From Micavibrio_A sp040381535 (lineage in GTDB: Bacteria > Pseudomonadota > Alphaproteobacteria > Micavibrionales > Micavibrionaceae), in assembly GCA_040381535.1 (NCBI GenBank), contig JBEIHF010000001.1, positions 196,722 to 260,721 of the forward strand: a stretch of 64,000 nucleotides of DNA, in the 5' to 3' direction. Below, in pieces: positions 1 through 8,569 of the stretch. A program made the position numbers and the translations under genes. Every line of letters starts with the position of its first letter. The first letter of the stretch is position 1. The notes below the pieces were generated by a model that made no database searches, was not told the DNA's origin, and saw only the letters and a list, made by a program, of their open reading frames with translations.

Positions 1-2071
1 TGATGTTGGCAGTATCGACTTTCGATGAAACCTTGCTCGACACATCGTCTACATAAGACGTTTTACGCGCGGCATATTGCACGCCAAAACCCGATGAATC
101 CCAATGTGACGATCTACCTCCCGCGTTGCCGTGCAAACCTGTTTCAGCCTGCACCTCAATATAGTCTTCAGGCAATTCATCGACAAATCGGGATGGAATC
201 GCCGACATCCAATTGCCGTACATACGTCTGTTAGCGGCATGAGAAATATAGGCACGCTCCCTCGCCCGCGTGATACCGACATATGCAAGGCGGCGCTCTT
301 CTTCCAAACCCTTCAATCCGTTTTCATCCATGGAACGCTGGGACGGGAACAATCCTTCTTCCCAACCAGGTAAAAACACGCATTTGAATTCGAGACCTTT
401 TGCGCCGTGGAGAGTCATAATGCTGACTTGCTCTGTGCCCGCATCATTGTTCTGTGCTTCCATCACCAAAGACACGTGTTCGAGGAACACGGGCAGATTT
501 TCAAATTCTTCCATACCAGAAACAAGTTCTTTCAAGTTTTCCAGACGGCCCGGCGCTTCGGGCGATTTATCGCCCTGCCACATCGCGGTATAGCCGCTCT
601 CATCGAGGATATGTTTTGCAAGGTCCGTATGGGACGTGTTCGACGCCATGGAACGCCAGCGTTCGAAATCATCGACCAGTTTCATAATGGTGGCTTTGAC
701 CTTGGGTTTCAATTCATCCGTTTGCGTCAAATCCTGCAATGCGAAATAAAGACTGATCCCCTTCGCTCTTGCATGGGTGTATAGCGTTTGCACCGTCGTA
801 TCACCCAATCCGCGTTTGGGTGTATTGATGATGCGCTCCAGCGCCAGATCGTCATTGGGTTGATTGACCACCCGCATATACGCCAGCGCATCGCGAATTT
901 CCAAACGTTCATAAAAACGCGGACCGCCGATAATACAGTGGGGCAACCCAAGACTGGTAAAACGTTCTTCGAATTCGCGCATCTGGAATCCGGCACGCAC
1001 CAAAACCGCCATATCATCCAGGGAAAATTTCTTAAATTGCAGAGCTTCTATTTCTTCGCCGACCCAGCGCGCTTCCGCCTCACCATCCCACAGGCCGCGG
1101 ACCTTTATTTTTTCGCCCGTCCCGTGGCTGGTAAAAAGCTGTTTGCCAAGACGGCCTTCATTGTTCGCGATCACCGCGTTGGCAGCGGACAAAATATTGC
1201 CCGTCGATCTGTAATTTTCCTCAAGACGGATAACCGCCGCGCCCGGAAAATCTTTTTCGAAACGAAGGATATTATCCACTTCTGCGCCGCGCCAACCATA
1301 TATAGATTGGTCGTCATCGCCGACGCAGCAGATATTGTTCAATCCTTGCGCCAGCAAACGCAGCCACAAATATTGCGCCACGTTCGTATCCTGATACTCG
1401 TCCACCAGAATATATTTGAAACGGCGGTGGTAATCGGCCAATACATCGGCGTTACGCGGATCTTTCAAAATATGGATCATATGAAGAAGAAGATCGCCGA
1501 AATCGCACGCATTGAGCGTTTTCAGACGCTGTTGGTATTGCGCGTAAATTTGCCCCAGCTTTCCACCCGCCAGATCGCCCGTTTGATCGGGCCCCACTTG
1601 CGCGGGCATCCAGCCCTTGTCTTTCCAGCTGGAAATTTTATCGGCGACCATTTTGGCAGGCCATTTTTTGGTATCGATATTTTCCGCTTCCATCAATTGT
1701 TTGATCAGGCGCACTTGATCGTCCTGATCAAGAATGGTGAAAGAAGATTGCAGACCGACCAAATCCGCATGACGGCGGAGCATACGCGCCGCCAGCGCGT
1801 GGAACGTGCCTAGCCACCAGCCTTCGACGGGCGCACCGCCCATCAATGAACTGACCCGGTGTTTCATTTCCTTCGCCGCCTTGTTAGTAAATGTCACGGC
1901 CAATATTTGTCCTGGGAAAGCGAGGTTGCTGCGGAGCAGATGCGCAAGGCGCGTTACCAGCACGCGTGTTTTGCCCGTGCCCGCGCCCGCCAGAACCAAT
2001 ACGGGCCCTTCGGTGGTTTCAACCGCTTGGCGTTGTGCAGGGTTCAGGGAATCAAGGACGGAATCAGACAT
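1..2071 (-). CDS. uvrD: UvrD/PcrA-type ATP-dependent DNA helicase, C-terminus cut by window edge
   Basis: This is a superfamily 1A 3'-5' DNA helicase of the kind that acts in nucleotide excision and mismatch repair. The frame is open from about 2071 down to base 1. It shows Walker A AGAGTGKT at residues 28-35, the motif TFTNKAAKEM, the DEYQDTN Walker B region, GDDDQSIYGWRGA (motif III), and late motifs including LHGAKGLEF and VGITRARERAY. I chose the ATG at 2071 (MSDSVLDSLNP) because it opens directly on the family's Q-motif region. An in-frame ATG at 2092 would add seven residues, and neither has a clear ribosome binding site. About 690 codons are visible and the last C-terminal part lies outside. 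It is divergent from nothing close: mntR follows on the same strand upstream. Confidence 0.93.
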   Translation of the reverse strand, partial: MSDSVLDSLNPAQRQAVETTEGPVLVLAGAGTGKTRVLVTRLAHLLRSNLAFPGQILAVTFTNKAAKEMKHRVSSLMGGAPVEGWWLGTFHALAARMLRRHADLVGLQSSFTILDQDDQVRLIKQLMEAENIDTKKWPAKMVADKISSWKDKGWMPAQVGPDQTGDLAGGKLGQIYAQYQQRLKTLNACDFGDLLLHMIHILKDPRNADVLADYHRRFKYILVDEYQDTNVAQYLWLRLLAQGLNNICCVGDDDQSIYGWRGAEVDNILRFEKDFPGAAVIRLEENYRSTGNILSAANAVIANNEGRLGKQLFTSHGTGEKIKVRGLWDGEAEARWVGEEIEALQFKKFSLDDMAVLVRAGFQMREFEERFTSLGLPHCIIGGPRFYERLEIRDALAYMRVVNQPNDDLALERIINTPKRGLGDTTVQTLYTHARAKGISLYFALQDLTQTDELKPKVKATIMKLVDDFERWRSMASNTSHTDLAKHILDESGYTAMWQGDKSPEAPGRLENLKELVSGMEEFENLPVFLEHVSLVMEAQNNDAGTEQVSIMTLHGAKGLEFKCVFLPGWEEGLFPSQRSMDENGLKGLEEERRLAYVGITRARERAYISHAANRRMYGNWMSAIPSRFVDELPEDYIEVQAETGLHGNAGGRSSHWDSSGFGVQYAARKTSYVDDVSSKVSSKVDTANI

Positions 2072-2138
2072 AGGGACTGGCGCGTTTTGCATGTCATAGA
2101 CATAGCTTTACGCCCGTATTGAAGCAAGTTTTATATGG

Positions 2139-2588
2139 CTATTTCTTCTTTTTGACAAAGGCCGCAAAGGCCTTTAGCGTTTCGGGGCTGATATGATGTT
2201 CTACCCCTTCGGCGTCCAGTTCCGCGGTGCGCGCGGATACGCCGATAGACTTCAAAAACCCCACGACGATTTCATGCCGTGATTTGCAAGCCTCGGCCAT
2301 CTTCTGGCCCTTGGGTGTCAAAAACAAAGATCTGTATTTTTCGTTGGTGACGAAACCTTCCTTGTTCAACCGCGCGACGGTCTTGTTTACCGTCGCATGT
2401 GTGATGCCGAATGCGGACGCCAGATCGACCACACGCGCTTCGCCTTTTTCCGCGATCAGATCGGCGATCATCTCTACATAATCTTCCGCCGTTTCGGATT
2501 GATGGGCTTCGCGCACCTGTTCGAAGGCGGCGGCGCGTATTTCGCGGCGCAGGCCAGAGGGTGCATTCTTCGGTAATGTCGTGGTCAT
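2139..2588 (-). CDS. mntR: MntR-type manganese-responsive repressor (DtxR family)
   Basis: This 149-residue protein has an N-terminal winged helix-turn-helix (about residues 38-95, with VDLASAFGITHATVNKTV as the recognition helix region). A DtxR-type metal-binding and dimerisation segment follows (C-K-S-R-H-E, then D-A-E-G-V-E-H-H-I). Such proteins bind Mn2+ and repress Mn uptake genes. It is divergent from mntH, and the 121-bp gap carries two palindromic 16-mers that are good operator candidates. The C-terminus ends in a lysine run, and the protein lacks the SH3-like third domain of full DtxR, so it is of the short MntR type. Confidence 0.9.
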   Translation of the reverse strand: MTTTLPKNAPSGLRREIRAAAFEQVREAHQSETAEDYVEMIADLIAEKGEARVVDLASAFGITHATVNKTVARLNKEGFVTNEKYRSLFLTPKGQKMAEACKSRHEIVVGFLKSIGVSARTAELDAEGVEHHISPETLKAFAAFVKKKK

Positions 2589-2650
2589 ACCCTATTTTCA
2601 GCGCATTTTGGCCGCCATGTCAATTTTAACTGTATATGACAGGAACCAAT

Positions 2651-2666
2651 TGTAGTCTTGGCTAAA
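2651..2666. promoter_or_regulatory. Putative MntR operator, copy 1
   Basis: This 16-mer TGTAGTCTTGGCTAAA matches the second copy at 13 of 16 positions and is itself an imperfect inverted repeat (TAGtC..GgCTA). It starts exactly 21 bp before the second copy, about two helical turns, so two dimers could bind the same face of the DNA. The assignment to MntR is by location only. Confidence 0.5.
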
Positions 2667-2671
2667 TTATT

Positions 2672-2687
2672 TGTTGTCTTGACTACA
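2672..2687. promoter_or_regulatory. Putative MntR operator, copy 2
   Basis: TGTTGTCTTGACTACA is a near-perfect palindrome (TGTxGTC-TT-GACxACA) 22 bp upstream of the mntH start codon. It contains a TTGACT hexamer that could serve as a -35 element, so a bound repressor would block polymerase. The assignment to MntR is by location only. Confidence 0.55.
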
Positions 2688-2709
2688 CTTTATTGAATAG
2701 ACTGCAATT

Positions 2710-4068
2710 ATGAGCCCGCTTGCCATGAAAGAATATTTAAGCCGCGATTGGCGGATGCAAAAATCCGATGCGTCGCTGTCCGATGTGCACGCCTCGATTC
2801 CCGTCAAAAGGAAATGGGGCTCGGCTCGGCGCTTTGCGGCCTTCCTAGGCCCCGGTTATCTGGTGGCGGTGGGTTATATGGACCCCGGCAACTGGGCGAC
2901 CTCCCTCGCGGGCGGCGCGCAATTCGGCTACACGCTTTTGGCCGTCGCGCTTATATCCAACCTGATGGCAATCTTGCTGCAATCTTTGTGCGCGCGCCTT
3001 GGCATTGCCGGCGGGCGCGATCTGGCCCAAGCCTGCCGCGATGCTTACTCCAAACCTGTTTCCTTTGTTTTATGGCTACTCGCAGAACTCGCTATCTGTG
3101 CGACAGACCTAGCCGAAGTCATTGGTACGGCCATCGGTTTGTTGCTGCTCTTTGGTATTCCGATGGAAATAGGCGTGATTATCACAGCATTGGATGTGTT
3201 TATCGTCCTCGCTTTCCAGAGGTTGGGGTTTCGCTGGATCGAAGCGTATATAGTCACGCTGCTTTTGGTTATCTTCGGATGTTTCGGCGTGCAGATCTTT
3301 TTGGCACAGCCAGATATCTCCGCAGTTTTCGGGGGGTTTATACCATCCACACAAATTGTCACCAATCCCGCCATGCTTTACATCGCGCTCGGAATCATTG
3401 GCGCTACCGTCATGCCGCACAATCTCTATCTGCATTCCGCCATCGTGCAGACGCGCCAAATTGGACCCACCGATCCCGAAAAGCGCGAAGCGATAAAATT
3501 CGCGACATGGGATTCCACCATCGCACTGATGATGGCGTTGTTCGTCAATGCCTCCATTCTTATTTTGGCCGCCGCAGCGTTCCACACCAGCGGCCATACG
3601 GATATCGTAGAACTCGAAGAGGCGCACAGTCTTTTATCCCCGCTTTTGGGCGCCGCTATCGCCGCACCTTTGTTCGCCATTGCGCTGTTATGCTGCGGAT
3701 TGAATTCCACGGTTACGGCCACATTGGCCGGCCAGGTCGTGATGGAAGGCTTTATCAATATACGCATTCAACCATGGATGCGCAGGCTTATCACGCGCCT
3801 GATCGCCATCATCCCCGCCATCATCGTGACTATGATGTACGGTCAGGAAGGCACTGCGCATTTGCTTATCGCTTCACAGGTGGTCTTGAGCCTACAACTG
3901 CCTTTCGCCGTCGTGCCGCTAGTTTTGTTCACGATGGATAAGAAAAAACTCGGCAATTTCGCAGCGCCGAAATGGCTTTCCGCATTGGCAATTTTGATCG
4001 CGGTCACATTGATCATACTCAACATCAAAATGCTGATCGACGTCGGAACCAACTTTTTTGCAGGATAA
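2710..4068 (+). CDS. mntH: Nramp-family divalent metal/proton symporter MntH
   Basis: This inner-membrane importer for Mn2+ (and Fe2+) is driven by protons. The 452 residues hold about 11 hydrophobic helices after a 40-residue polar N-terminus. The two signature unwound helices are present: DPGN at residues 58-61 in TM1 and MPHN at 235-238 in TM6, which together form the metal site. The start at 2710 gives MSPLAMKEYL; a second ATG at 2725 is possible. It is divergent from mntR and convergent with the GGDEF gene, 6 bp apart. Confidence 0.95.
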   Translation: MSPLAMKEYLSRDWRMQKSDASLSDVHASIPVKRKWGSARRFAAFLGPGYLVAVGYMDPGNWATSLAGGAQFGYTLLAVALISNLMAILLQSLCARLGIAGGRDLAQACRDAYSKPVSFVLWLLAELAICATDLAEVIGTAIGLLLLFGIPMEIGVIITALDVFIVLAFQRLGFRWIEAYIVTLLLVIFGCFGVQIFLAQPDISAVFGGFIPSTQIVTNPAMLYIALGIIGATVMPHNLYLHSAIVQTRQIGPTDPEKREAIKFATWDSTIALMMALFVNASILILAAAAFHTSGHTDIVELEEAHSLLSPLLGAAIAAPLFAIALLCCGLNSTVTATLAGQVVMEGFINIRIQPWMRRLITRLIAIIPAIIVTMMYGQEGTAHLLIASQVVLSLQLPFAVVPLVLFTMDKKKLGNFAAPKWLSALAILIAVTLIILNIKMLIDVGTNFFAG

Positions 4069-4074
4069 TTTTAA

Positions 4075-5133
4075 TTAGCGCTTCACTTGCATCGCACGTT
4101 CGTGCGGTGTTGGCGCGGCGGCCACTTGGTTACGGCCGTTATGTTTTGCCGTGTAGAGCGCGGCATCGGCGCGTTCGATAAGGCCATGAACATCTTCTTC
4201 TGGATAAAACTGCGCCACGCCCACTGACATAGTGATGCGGCCCAGAATTTCTCCGTTGGAACGGTTGATGACTTCCTTGTTCGCCAGCGCCTTGCGTAAT
4301 GATTCCGCCACGACGATACCGTGGTTCAAATTGGTTTCGGGCAGGATGATGACGAATTCTTCGCCTCCGTAACGCGCCGCTATGTCTTTCCCTTTAATAC
4401 CGTCCGTCAGCGTGCGTGCGACAAGGCGCAACACTTGGTCGCCGACTTGGTGGCCGTAATTGTCGTTGAAGGATTTGAAATGGTCGATGTCCAGCATCAG
4501 CAGTGTGAAGATTCGGCCCTGTTCCTTGCAATCTTTGGAAAGGCCTATGATTTGCTCGTCGAAGGATTTGCGGTTCGATAGTGATGTCAAACCATCCGTC
4601 ATGGCTTCAAGGCGCACGCGCTCAAGGTCGCGTTTCAATTCCTGCATCGCTACGGCGGAGCGATCCAGTTGCACTTCGAGCTTGCGGTTATGTTCCATCA
4701 TCTTGTTGGTATCGGCCACAACGCTTTTTAAAACGCTCGCGATCTCTTCAGGGCTTTTTACCGACGCGACCCTTTTGGAAACGCCGATCAGCGTTGTGGA
4801 ATATTCCGTTGTAGCTTCCTTGACGTTGGTCATCAAAGATGAGACGTCCTGCAAGGTTGCATGAATTTGGTCTGAGGCTTTCGTGTAAGCTTCCTGTTTT
4901 TTACGCTCGGACAAAAATTGTTCGTGGAACGCGCGGCAATCCATGCTGGTCAGTTTGCCTCTCGCCTTGATCGCGGCATCCATTGCTTTTTTCAGCTCTG
5001 TGTGTGCGGAGGCGTAATAGGTGTACCAGACTTCGAAATTCGTGGGGTCCGACGTGATGCCGTCTTTATGCATACGCGCCATGGCCTCGGCGGCCACGTT
5101 TTTGGCGAGATCTAGATCGTGATCGAATTGCAT
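4075..5133 (-). CDS. Cytoplasmic GGDEF diguanylate cyclase
   Basis: This 352-residue protein is predicted to make cyclic di-GMP from two GTP. The N-terminal ~170 residues are charged and likely helical or coiled coil, without membrane segments. The catalytic domain starts at DGLTSLSNR (from 180), includes LDIDHF (metal Asp at about 215) and the active-site loop GGEEF at 256-260. The inhibitory I-site position five residues upstream reads KGKD (247-250) instead of RxxD, so product inhibition may be weak or absent. No sensor domain is recognised in the N-terminus. It is a single gene convergent with mntH. Confidence 0.92.
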   Translation of the reverse strand: MQFDHDLDLAKNVAAEAMARMHKDGITSDPTNFEVWYTYYASAHTELKKAMDAAIKARGKLTSMDCRAFHEQFLSERKKQEAYTKASDQIHATLQDVSSLMTNVKEATTEYSTTLIGVSKRVASVKSPEEIASVLKSVVADTNKMMEHNRKLEVQLDRSAVAMQELKRDLERVRLEAMTDGLTSLSNRKSFDEQIIGLSKDCKEQGRIFTLLMLDIDHFKSFNDNYGHQVGDQVLRLVARTLTDGIKGKDIAARYGGEEFVIILPETNLNHGIVVAESLRKALANKEVINRSNGEILGRITMSVGVAQFYPEEDVHGLIERADAALYTAKHNGRNQVAAAPTPHERAMQVKR

Positions 5134-5275
5134 GTGAAAGACCCGGAAAGTTAGATTCGTTTGCAGTTAGGGTATTTGAAGAATTGAGTAAATAAGGTTT
5201 ATCTTATATTTTTATACTCTTTTATCGTACCAGCCGCCCCGTTAAATCACCGTTAAGTGATTATGAAAAAAATGA

Positions 5276-5860
5276 TTATATCCACTTGGTCGACGGGTCA
5301 AAACGTTCCATAGGCGCGCCGCGCAGGGCATCGGGCACTTGAGCCACGGTTTCTACCACCTGGAACATGGTCATATCTTCGGGGCGCATGAATTTCTCAT
5401 CGGAGATATGTTTGATGGCCTCGATCATCTTGGTCCAGTAACCGTTGATATTGACCATTACCACGGGCTTGTCGTGCAGACCAAGCTGTTTCCATGTCAA
5501 AAGCTCGAAGAATTCATCGAGGGTGCCGAGCCCGCCCGCAAGGATCACGAACGCATCGGCACGATCCACCATCATCTGCTTACGGATATGCATGGAATCA
5601 ACGATATGCAGCTCGGTGAGGTCGTTATGTTCGATTTCCCGCGCCTGTATGTGTTGAGGGATAATGCCCACCACGCGTGCGCCGCTAGAAAGGGCGGAAT
5701 CCGCAACAAGGCCCATAAGCCCCACGCGCCCGCCGCCGTAAACGACATTCCAGCCGCTGGCGGCAATCAATTTGCCCAATTCCACGGCGGCATCTTTGTA
5801 TTTTTGATCAACGCGGGAAGAAGACCCACAATACACACAGACAGATTTAATTTCAGGCAT
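5276..5860 (-). CDS. LOG-family Rossmann protein (nucleoside 5'-monophosphate phosphoribohydrolase-like)
   Basis: This 194-residue protein belongs to the TIGR00730/LOG family, whose plant members release cytokinins from their ribotides and whose bacterial members hydrolyse AMP-like nucleotides. It shows the N-terminal VCVYCGSS, the glycine-rich VVYGGGRVGLMG, and the family motif near residue 110 as GGLGTLDEFFE, in place of the usual PGGxGTxxE (Pro replaced by Ala). LTWKQLGLHDKP follows as expected. Old annotations call the family lysine decarboxylase, which is not supported. It is monocistronic, between the GGDEF gene and psd. Confidence 0.87.
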   Translation of the reverse strand: MPEIKSVCVYCGSSSRVDQKYKDAAVELGKLIAASGWNVVYGGGRVGLMGLVADSALSSGARVVGIIPQHIQAREIEHNDLTELHIVDSMHIRKQMMVDRADAFVILAGGLGTLDEFFELLTWKQLGLHDKPVVMVNINGYWTKMIEAIKHISDEKFMRPEDMTMFQVVETVAQVPDALRGAPMERFDPSTKWI

Positions 5861-6032
5861 AAATTCGTAACTTCGTTTCTTGTTTCTATACGTCCTATAT
5901 TTAACTTTACCATCAAGGGGATAGGGATTACCAGCCCTGCGTAAAAAATGTATTTTTGCCTGTACTCACTCTAGGCAAGGGGCCGCAAAACGCTATAATC
6001 TCTGCATTATCGATAAAAGGAACGCTATAGAT

Positions 6033-6746
6033 ATGAACGAACTTCTCGACACCATCCGCAAGACCATGCTGATCGCACCGCACCCAGCTGGCATACCCTT
6101 TATCGGCGGCGGACTTTTGGCCGCGCTCGTCTTCGCATTCTTTTCTTCATTCCTTTTGGCTGTCTCGCTAATCTTCACATTGTTCTGCGCGTATTTTTTC
6201 AGAGACCCCAACCGCATTGTCCCGCAAAAACCGTCTTTGGTCGTGTCGCCTGCGGACGGCACCATCTCCTTGATCACGGGCGATCTTTCATTGCCTGCCG
6301 AAATCGCGGGCGCTGATGACGGACGCTATACACGCATCAGCACGTTCTTGTCCGTGCTCGATGTCCATGTGCAGCGTTTCCCCGTCGACGGAAAGATCAT
6401 CCGCAGAGTCTACACGCCCGGAAAATTTATTAACGCCGATCTGGACAAGGCATCCGAAGATAACGAGCGCTGCTCTGTCCTGATTGAAACACCCTCGGGC
6501 CATAAAGTCTGTGTCGTACAGATCGCGGGCTTGATTGCGCGGCGCATTTTAAACGACGCCAAGGAAGACGGTGACGCCAGATCCGGCGAACGCTTCGGCA
6601 TAATCCGTTTTGGCTCCCGCGTCGATGTTTATCTGCCCGAAGGCGTTTCCCCTCTCGTTATCACGGGACAAAAAGCCATAGGCGGCGAAACCATTTTCGC
6701 AGACTTCGCTTCGACGGAACCTTCGCGCGAAGGGGCGCTTTTGTAA
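6033..6746 (+). CDS. psd: Phosphatidylserine decarboxylase proenzyme (short type)
   Basis: It converts phosphatidylserine to phosphatidylethanolamine at the inner membrane. The 237 residues begin with a hydrophobic hairpin (about 22-57), followed by SPADG (73-77), the VHVQRFPVDG block at about 111-120, and the C-terminal FGSRVD. The Gly194-Ser195 bond is the expected self-cleavage site that yields the pyruvoyl prosthetic group. The FGS form and the length place it in the short archaeal-like class common in alphaproteobacteria. pssA follows after 3 bp, so enzyme and substrate supply are co-transcribed. Confidence 0.95.
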   Translation: MNELLDTIRKTMLIAPHPAGIPFIGGGLLAALVFAFFSSFLLAVSLIFTLFCAYFFRDPNRIVPQKPSLVVSPADGTISLITGDLSLPAEIAGADDGRYTRISTFLSVLDVHVQRFPVDGKIIRRVYTPGKFINADLDKASEDNERCSVLIETPSGHKVCVVQIAGLIARRILNDAKEDGDARSGERFGIIRFGSRVDVYLPEGVSPLVITGQKAIGGETIFADFASTEPSREGALL

Positions 6747-6749
6747 TAG

Positions 6750-7604
6750 ATGAATGTCAGCGATTTTAAACCCAAGGACGGAAACGGCAACATGCAGGGC
6801 TTTAATGCGCTCGGCCTGAACCGTTTTATCCCGAACCTGATGACGCTGTGCGCGCTCACCGCGGGCCTGACGGCCATTCAATATGCTTGGGACAATCTTT
6901 GGGAAAAGGCTGTGCTGGCGATATTGATCGCGGTCGTGCTAGACGCCATGGACGGCGCAACCGCAAGACTACTCAAAGCCACCAGTGAATTCGGGGCACA
7001 ACTGGATTCATTGTCTGACTTCCTCGCCTTCGGTGTCGCACCTTCTATCATTCTTTATTCTTGGATATTGGAAGAATCCGGCAAAGTCGGCTGGATCGCG
7101 ATGATCGTCTTTGCCGCCGCTTCTGCTTTGCGCCTTGCGCGATTCAATTCAACGCAAGGAAAATTGCCTGACTGGAAAAAGAAATTTTTCTCTGGCGTAC
7201 CTGCACCCGCGGGCGCGGGCCTTGCGTTGCTACCGCTTATCATCTGGCTGCAATTCCCCAATGATGCGTTCGTTGACTATAAATTCGCATCCCCGCTAGT
7301 GGGATTGTGGACGATCTTTATCGCCGGCTTGATGGTCAGCCGCATTCCAACCTTCTCCACCAAAATGATCCGCCTGCCTGCGAAGATGGGCATGCCGGCG
7401 CTGGCACTGGCCGCATTGTTGATCGCAGCGCTCGTTCATGCACCATGGCCCACATTGACCGTCATGGGCATCGCCTATATCGCCTGCGTGCCGTTCGCAC
7501 TTCAAAAATTCCGCGCCATGCAAAAAGAACATGCGGATGAGGAAGATCTCACCGATCTCGCCATAGGCGCCAACACGCCCGAAGAATTTTCATCGAACGA
7601 ATAA
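6750..7604 (+). CDS. pssA: CDP-diacylglycerol-serine O-phosphatidyltransferase
   Basis: It makes phosphatidylserine from CDP-diacylglycerol and serine. The 284-residue multi-span membrane protein carries the CDP-alcohol phosphotransferase motif D65xxDGATAR...G82xxxD86xxxD90, the metal and CDP-binding residues. The first ATG follows the psd stop by 3 bp; a later ATG at 6792 (MQGFNALG) is an alternative start. A second CDP-alcohol transferase follows 23 bp downstream. The C-terminus (about 265-284) is acidic and cytoplasmic. Confidence 0.94.
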   Translation: MNVSDFKPKDGNGNMQGFNALGLNRFIPNLMTLCALTAGLTAIQYAWDNLWEKAVLAILIAVVLDAMDGATARLLKATSEFGAQLDSLSDFLAFGVAPSIILYSWILEESGKVGWIAMIVFAAASALRLARFNSTQGKLPDWKKKFFSGVPAPAGAGLALLPLIIWLQFPNDAFVDYKFASPLVGLWTIFIAGLMVSRIPTFSTKMIRLPAKMGMPALALAALLIAALVHAPWPTLTVMGIAYIACVPFALQKFRAMQKEHADEEDLTDLAIGANTPEEFSSNE

Positions 7605-7627
7605 ATTTTTACTAAAGGGGAAAGAAT

Positions 7628-8209
7628 ATGATCGACGCACTGCTCCGCAATAAAATCACACCGTATCTCGACCGTATCGCGCCGCGCGTGGCACAGAGCG
7701 GATTGACCGCCAACAAGCTCACGCTTCTGGCTTTGGGCTTCGGGCTTGCCGCCTGCTTTTTCGCTGCGATGGGGATTTACCCGCTGGCGTTCGTGTTCTT
7801 TTTGGTGAGCAGGTTTATAGACGGTCTTGATGGTGCGGTCGCACGTAGCGCCGGCGAAACCAATCTGGGATCGTTCCTTGATTTCTTTTGTGATTTTGCC
7901 GTGTTCGCGGCCTTCCCGTTTTTCTTCATACTGGGCGCACCGGAACATTCTCTCACAGCCGTTATCCTGCTCTTCTCATACGTTTTGATGATGAACGCAT
8001 ATCTGCTGCATCATTTGTTCGCGCTCCGTACGGGAGCGCCGCAGGGCGCTGTCGGCGGTATCGTGGAGAATACCGAGATGATCGTGTTCATCTTGTTATG
8101 CTGCTTGTTGCCTGTGGGATTTTCGGCCTTCGCAATTTTCTTCGCGCTTATGTGCCTTGCCACCGCAGGACTGCGGACGCTCAAAATCATTCAGCTATTG
8201 AAAGCTTAA
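7628..8209 (+). CDS. CDP-alcohol phosphatidyltransferase family membrane protein, head group unknown
   Basis: This 193-residue membrane enzyme carries a complete signature: D65xxDGAVAR...G81xxxD85xxxD89. The start ATG has an AAAGGGG ribosome binding site just upstream. The family includes phosphatidylglycerophosphate synthase and cardiolipin or phosphatidylinositol synthases; the head-group acceptor cannot be read here. Its position as third gene after psd and pssA points to membrane phospholipid synthesis. It resembles PgsA-like proteins annotated without further detail in alphaproteobacteria. The gene ends 1 bp from the convergent orphan at 8211. Confidence 0.88.
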   Translation: MIDALLRNKITPYLDRIAPRVAQSGLTANKLTLLALGFGLAACFFAAMGIYPLAFVFFLVSRFIDGLDGAVARSAGETNLGSFLDFFCDFAVFAAFPFFFILGAPEHSLTAVILLFSYVLMMNAYLLHHLFALRTGAPQGAVGGIVENTEMIVFILLCCLLPVGFSAFAIFFALMCLATAGLRTLKIIQLLKA

Positions 8210-8210
8210 A

Positions 8211-8567
8211 TTAGCCGGGACCGCTGCCGAAACCTGGGCTTGCCGTATATTGCGAAATTGTGGGAGCCACAACTGGAGCCACAACTTTTGCTTCTAGCTC
8301 TGCATCATTATCGGGTTCGGGTGTGACTGTTCTGACCGCAGCACTAATCAAGTCAAAAATACCACCGCCCGCAGCGCCGACAAAACAGCCCATATCGCTC
8401 TTGGCTCCTGACGTGGTGTGAAGCGATTCAGTAACGTATCCCGCGCGCCCAATAAGATCACTATCCGCTTTAAGCGCTTGCGGAGAAGCAGAAGCAACAG
8501 CGGTATCAAACGTGATCCCCAATGTATCTCGGTTTTGTTCGAATGCTCTTGCCGAACTTACACTCAT
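8211..8567 (-). CDS. Unrecognised 118-residue protein, second gene of a two-gene unit
   Basis: I recognise no family. The protein has a central Gly/Ala-rich stretch (CFVGAAGGGIFDLI), an acidic segment, and a Pro/Gly-rich end, SPGFGSGPG. A GGGAG ribosome binding site lies within the end of the preceding gene, and the two genes are 2 bp apart, so they are translated from one message. The motif SP-G-GSGP also occurs near the C-terminus of that neighbour, suggesting related roles. No signal peptide is evident. Confidence 0.7.
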   Translation of the reverse strand: MSVSSARAFEQNRDTLGITFDTAVASASPQALKADSDLIGRAGYVTESLHTTSGAKSDMGCFVGAAGGGIFDLISAAVRTVTPEPDNDAELEAKVVAPVVAPTISQYTASPGFGSGPG

Positions 8568-8569
8568 GA

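Noticed and set aside
788..1813. A 341-codon open frame on the plus strand
   Set aside because: It is the antisense of the UvrD helicase, which has a full set of motifs; the plus-strand product is His/Arg-rich without recognisable content.
2748..3941. A 397-codon open frame inside mntH in another frame
   Set aside because: It lies wholly within the clear Nramp transporter and its product is an Arg-rich nonsense-like sequence.
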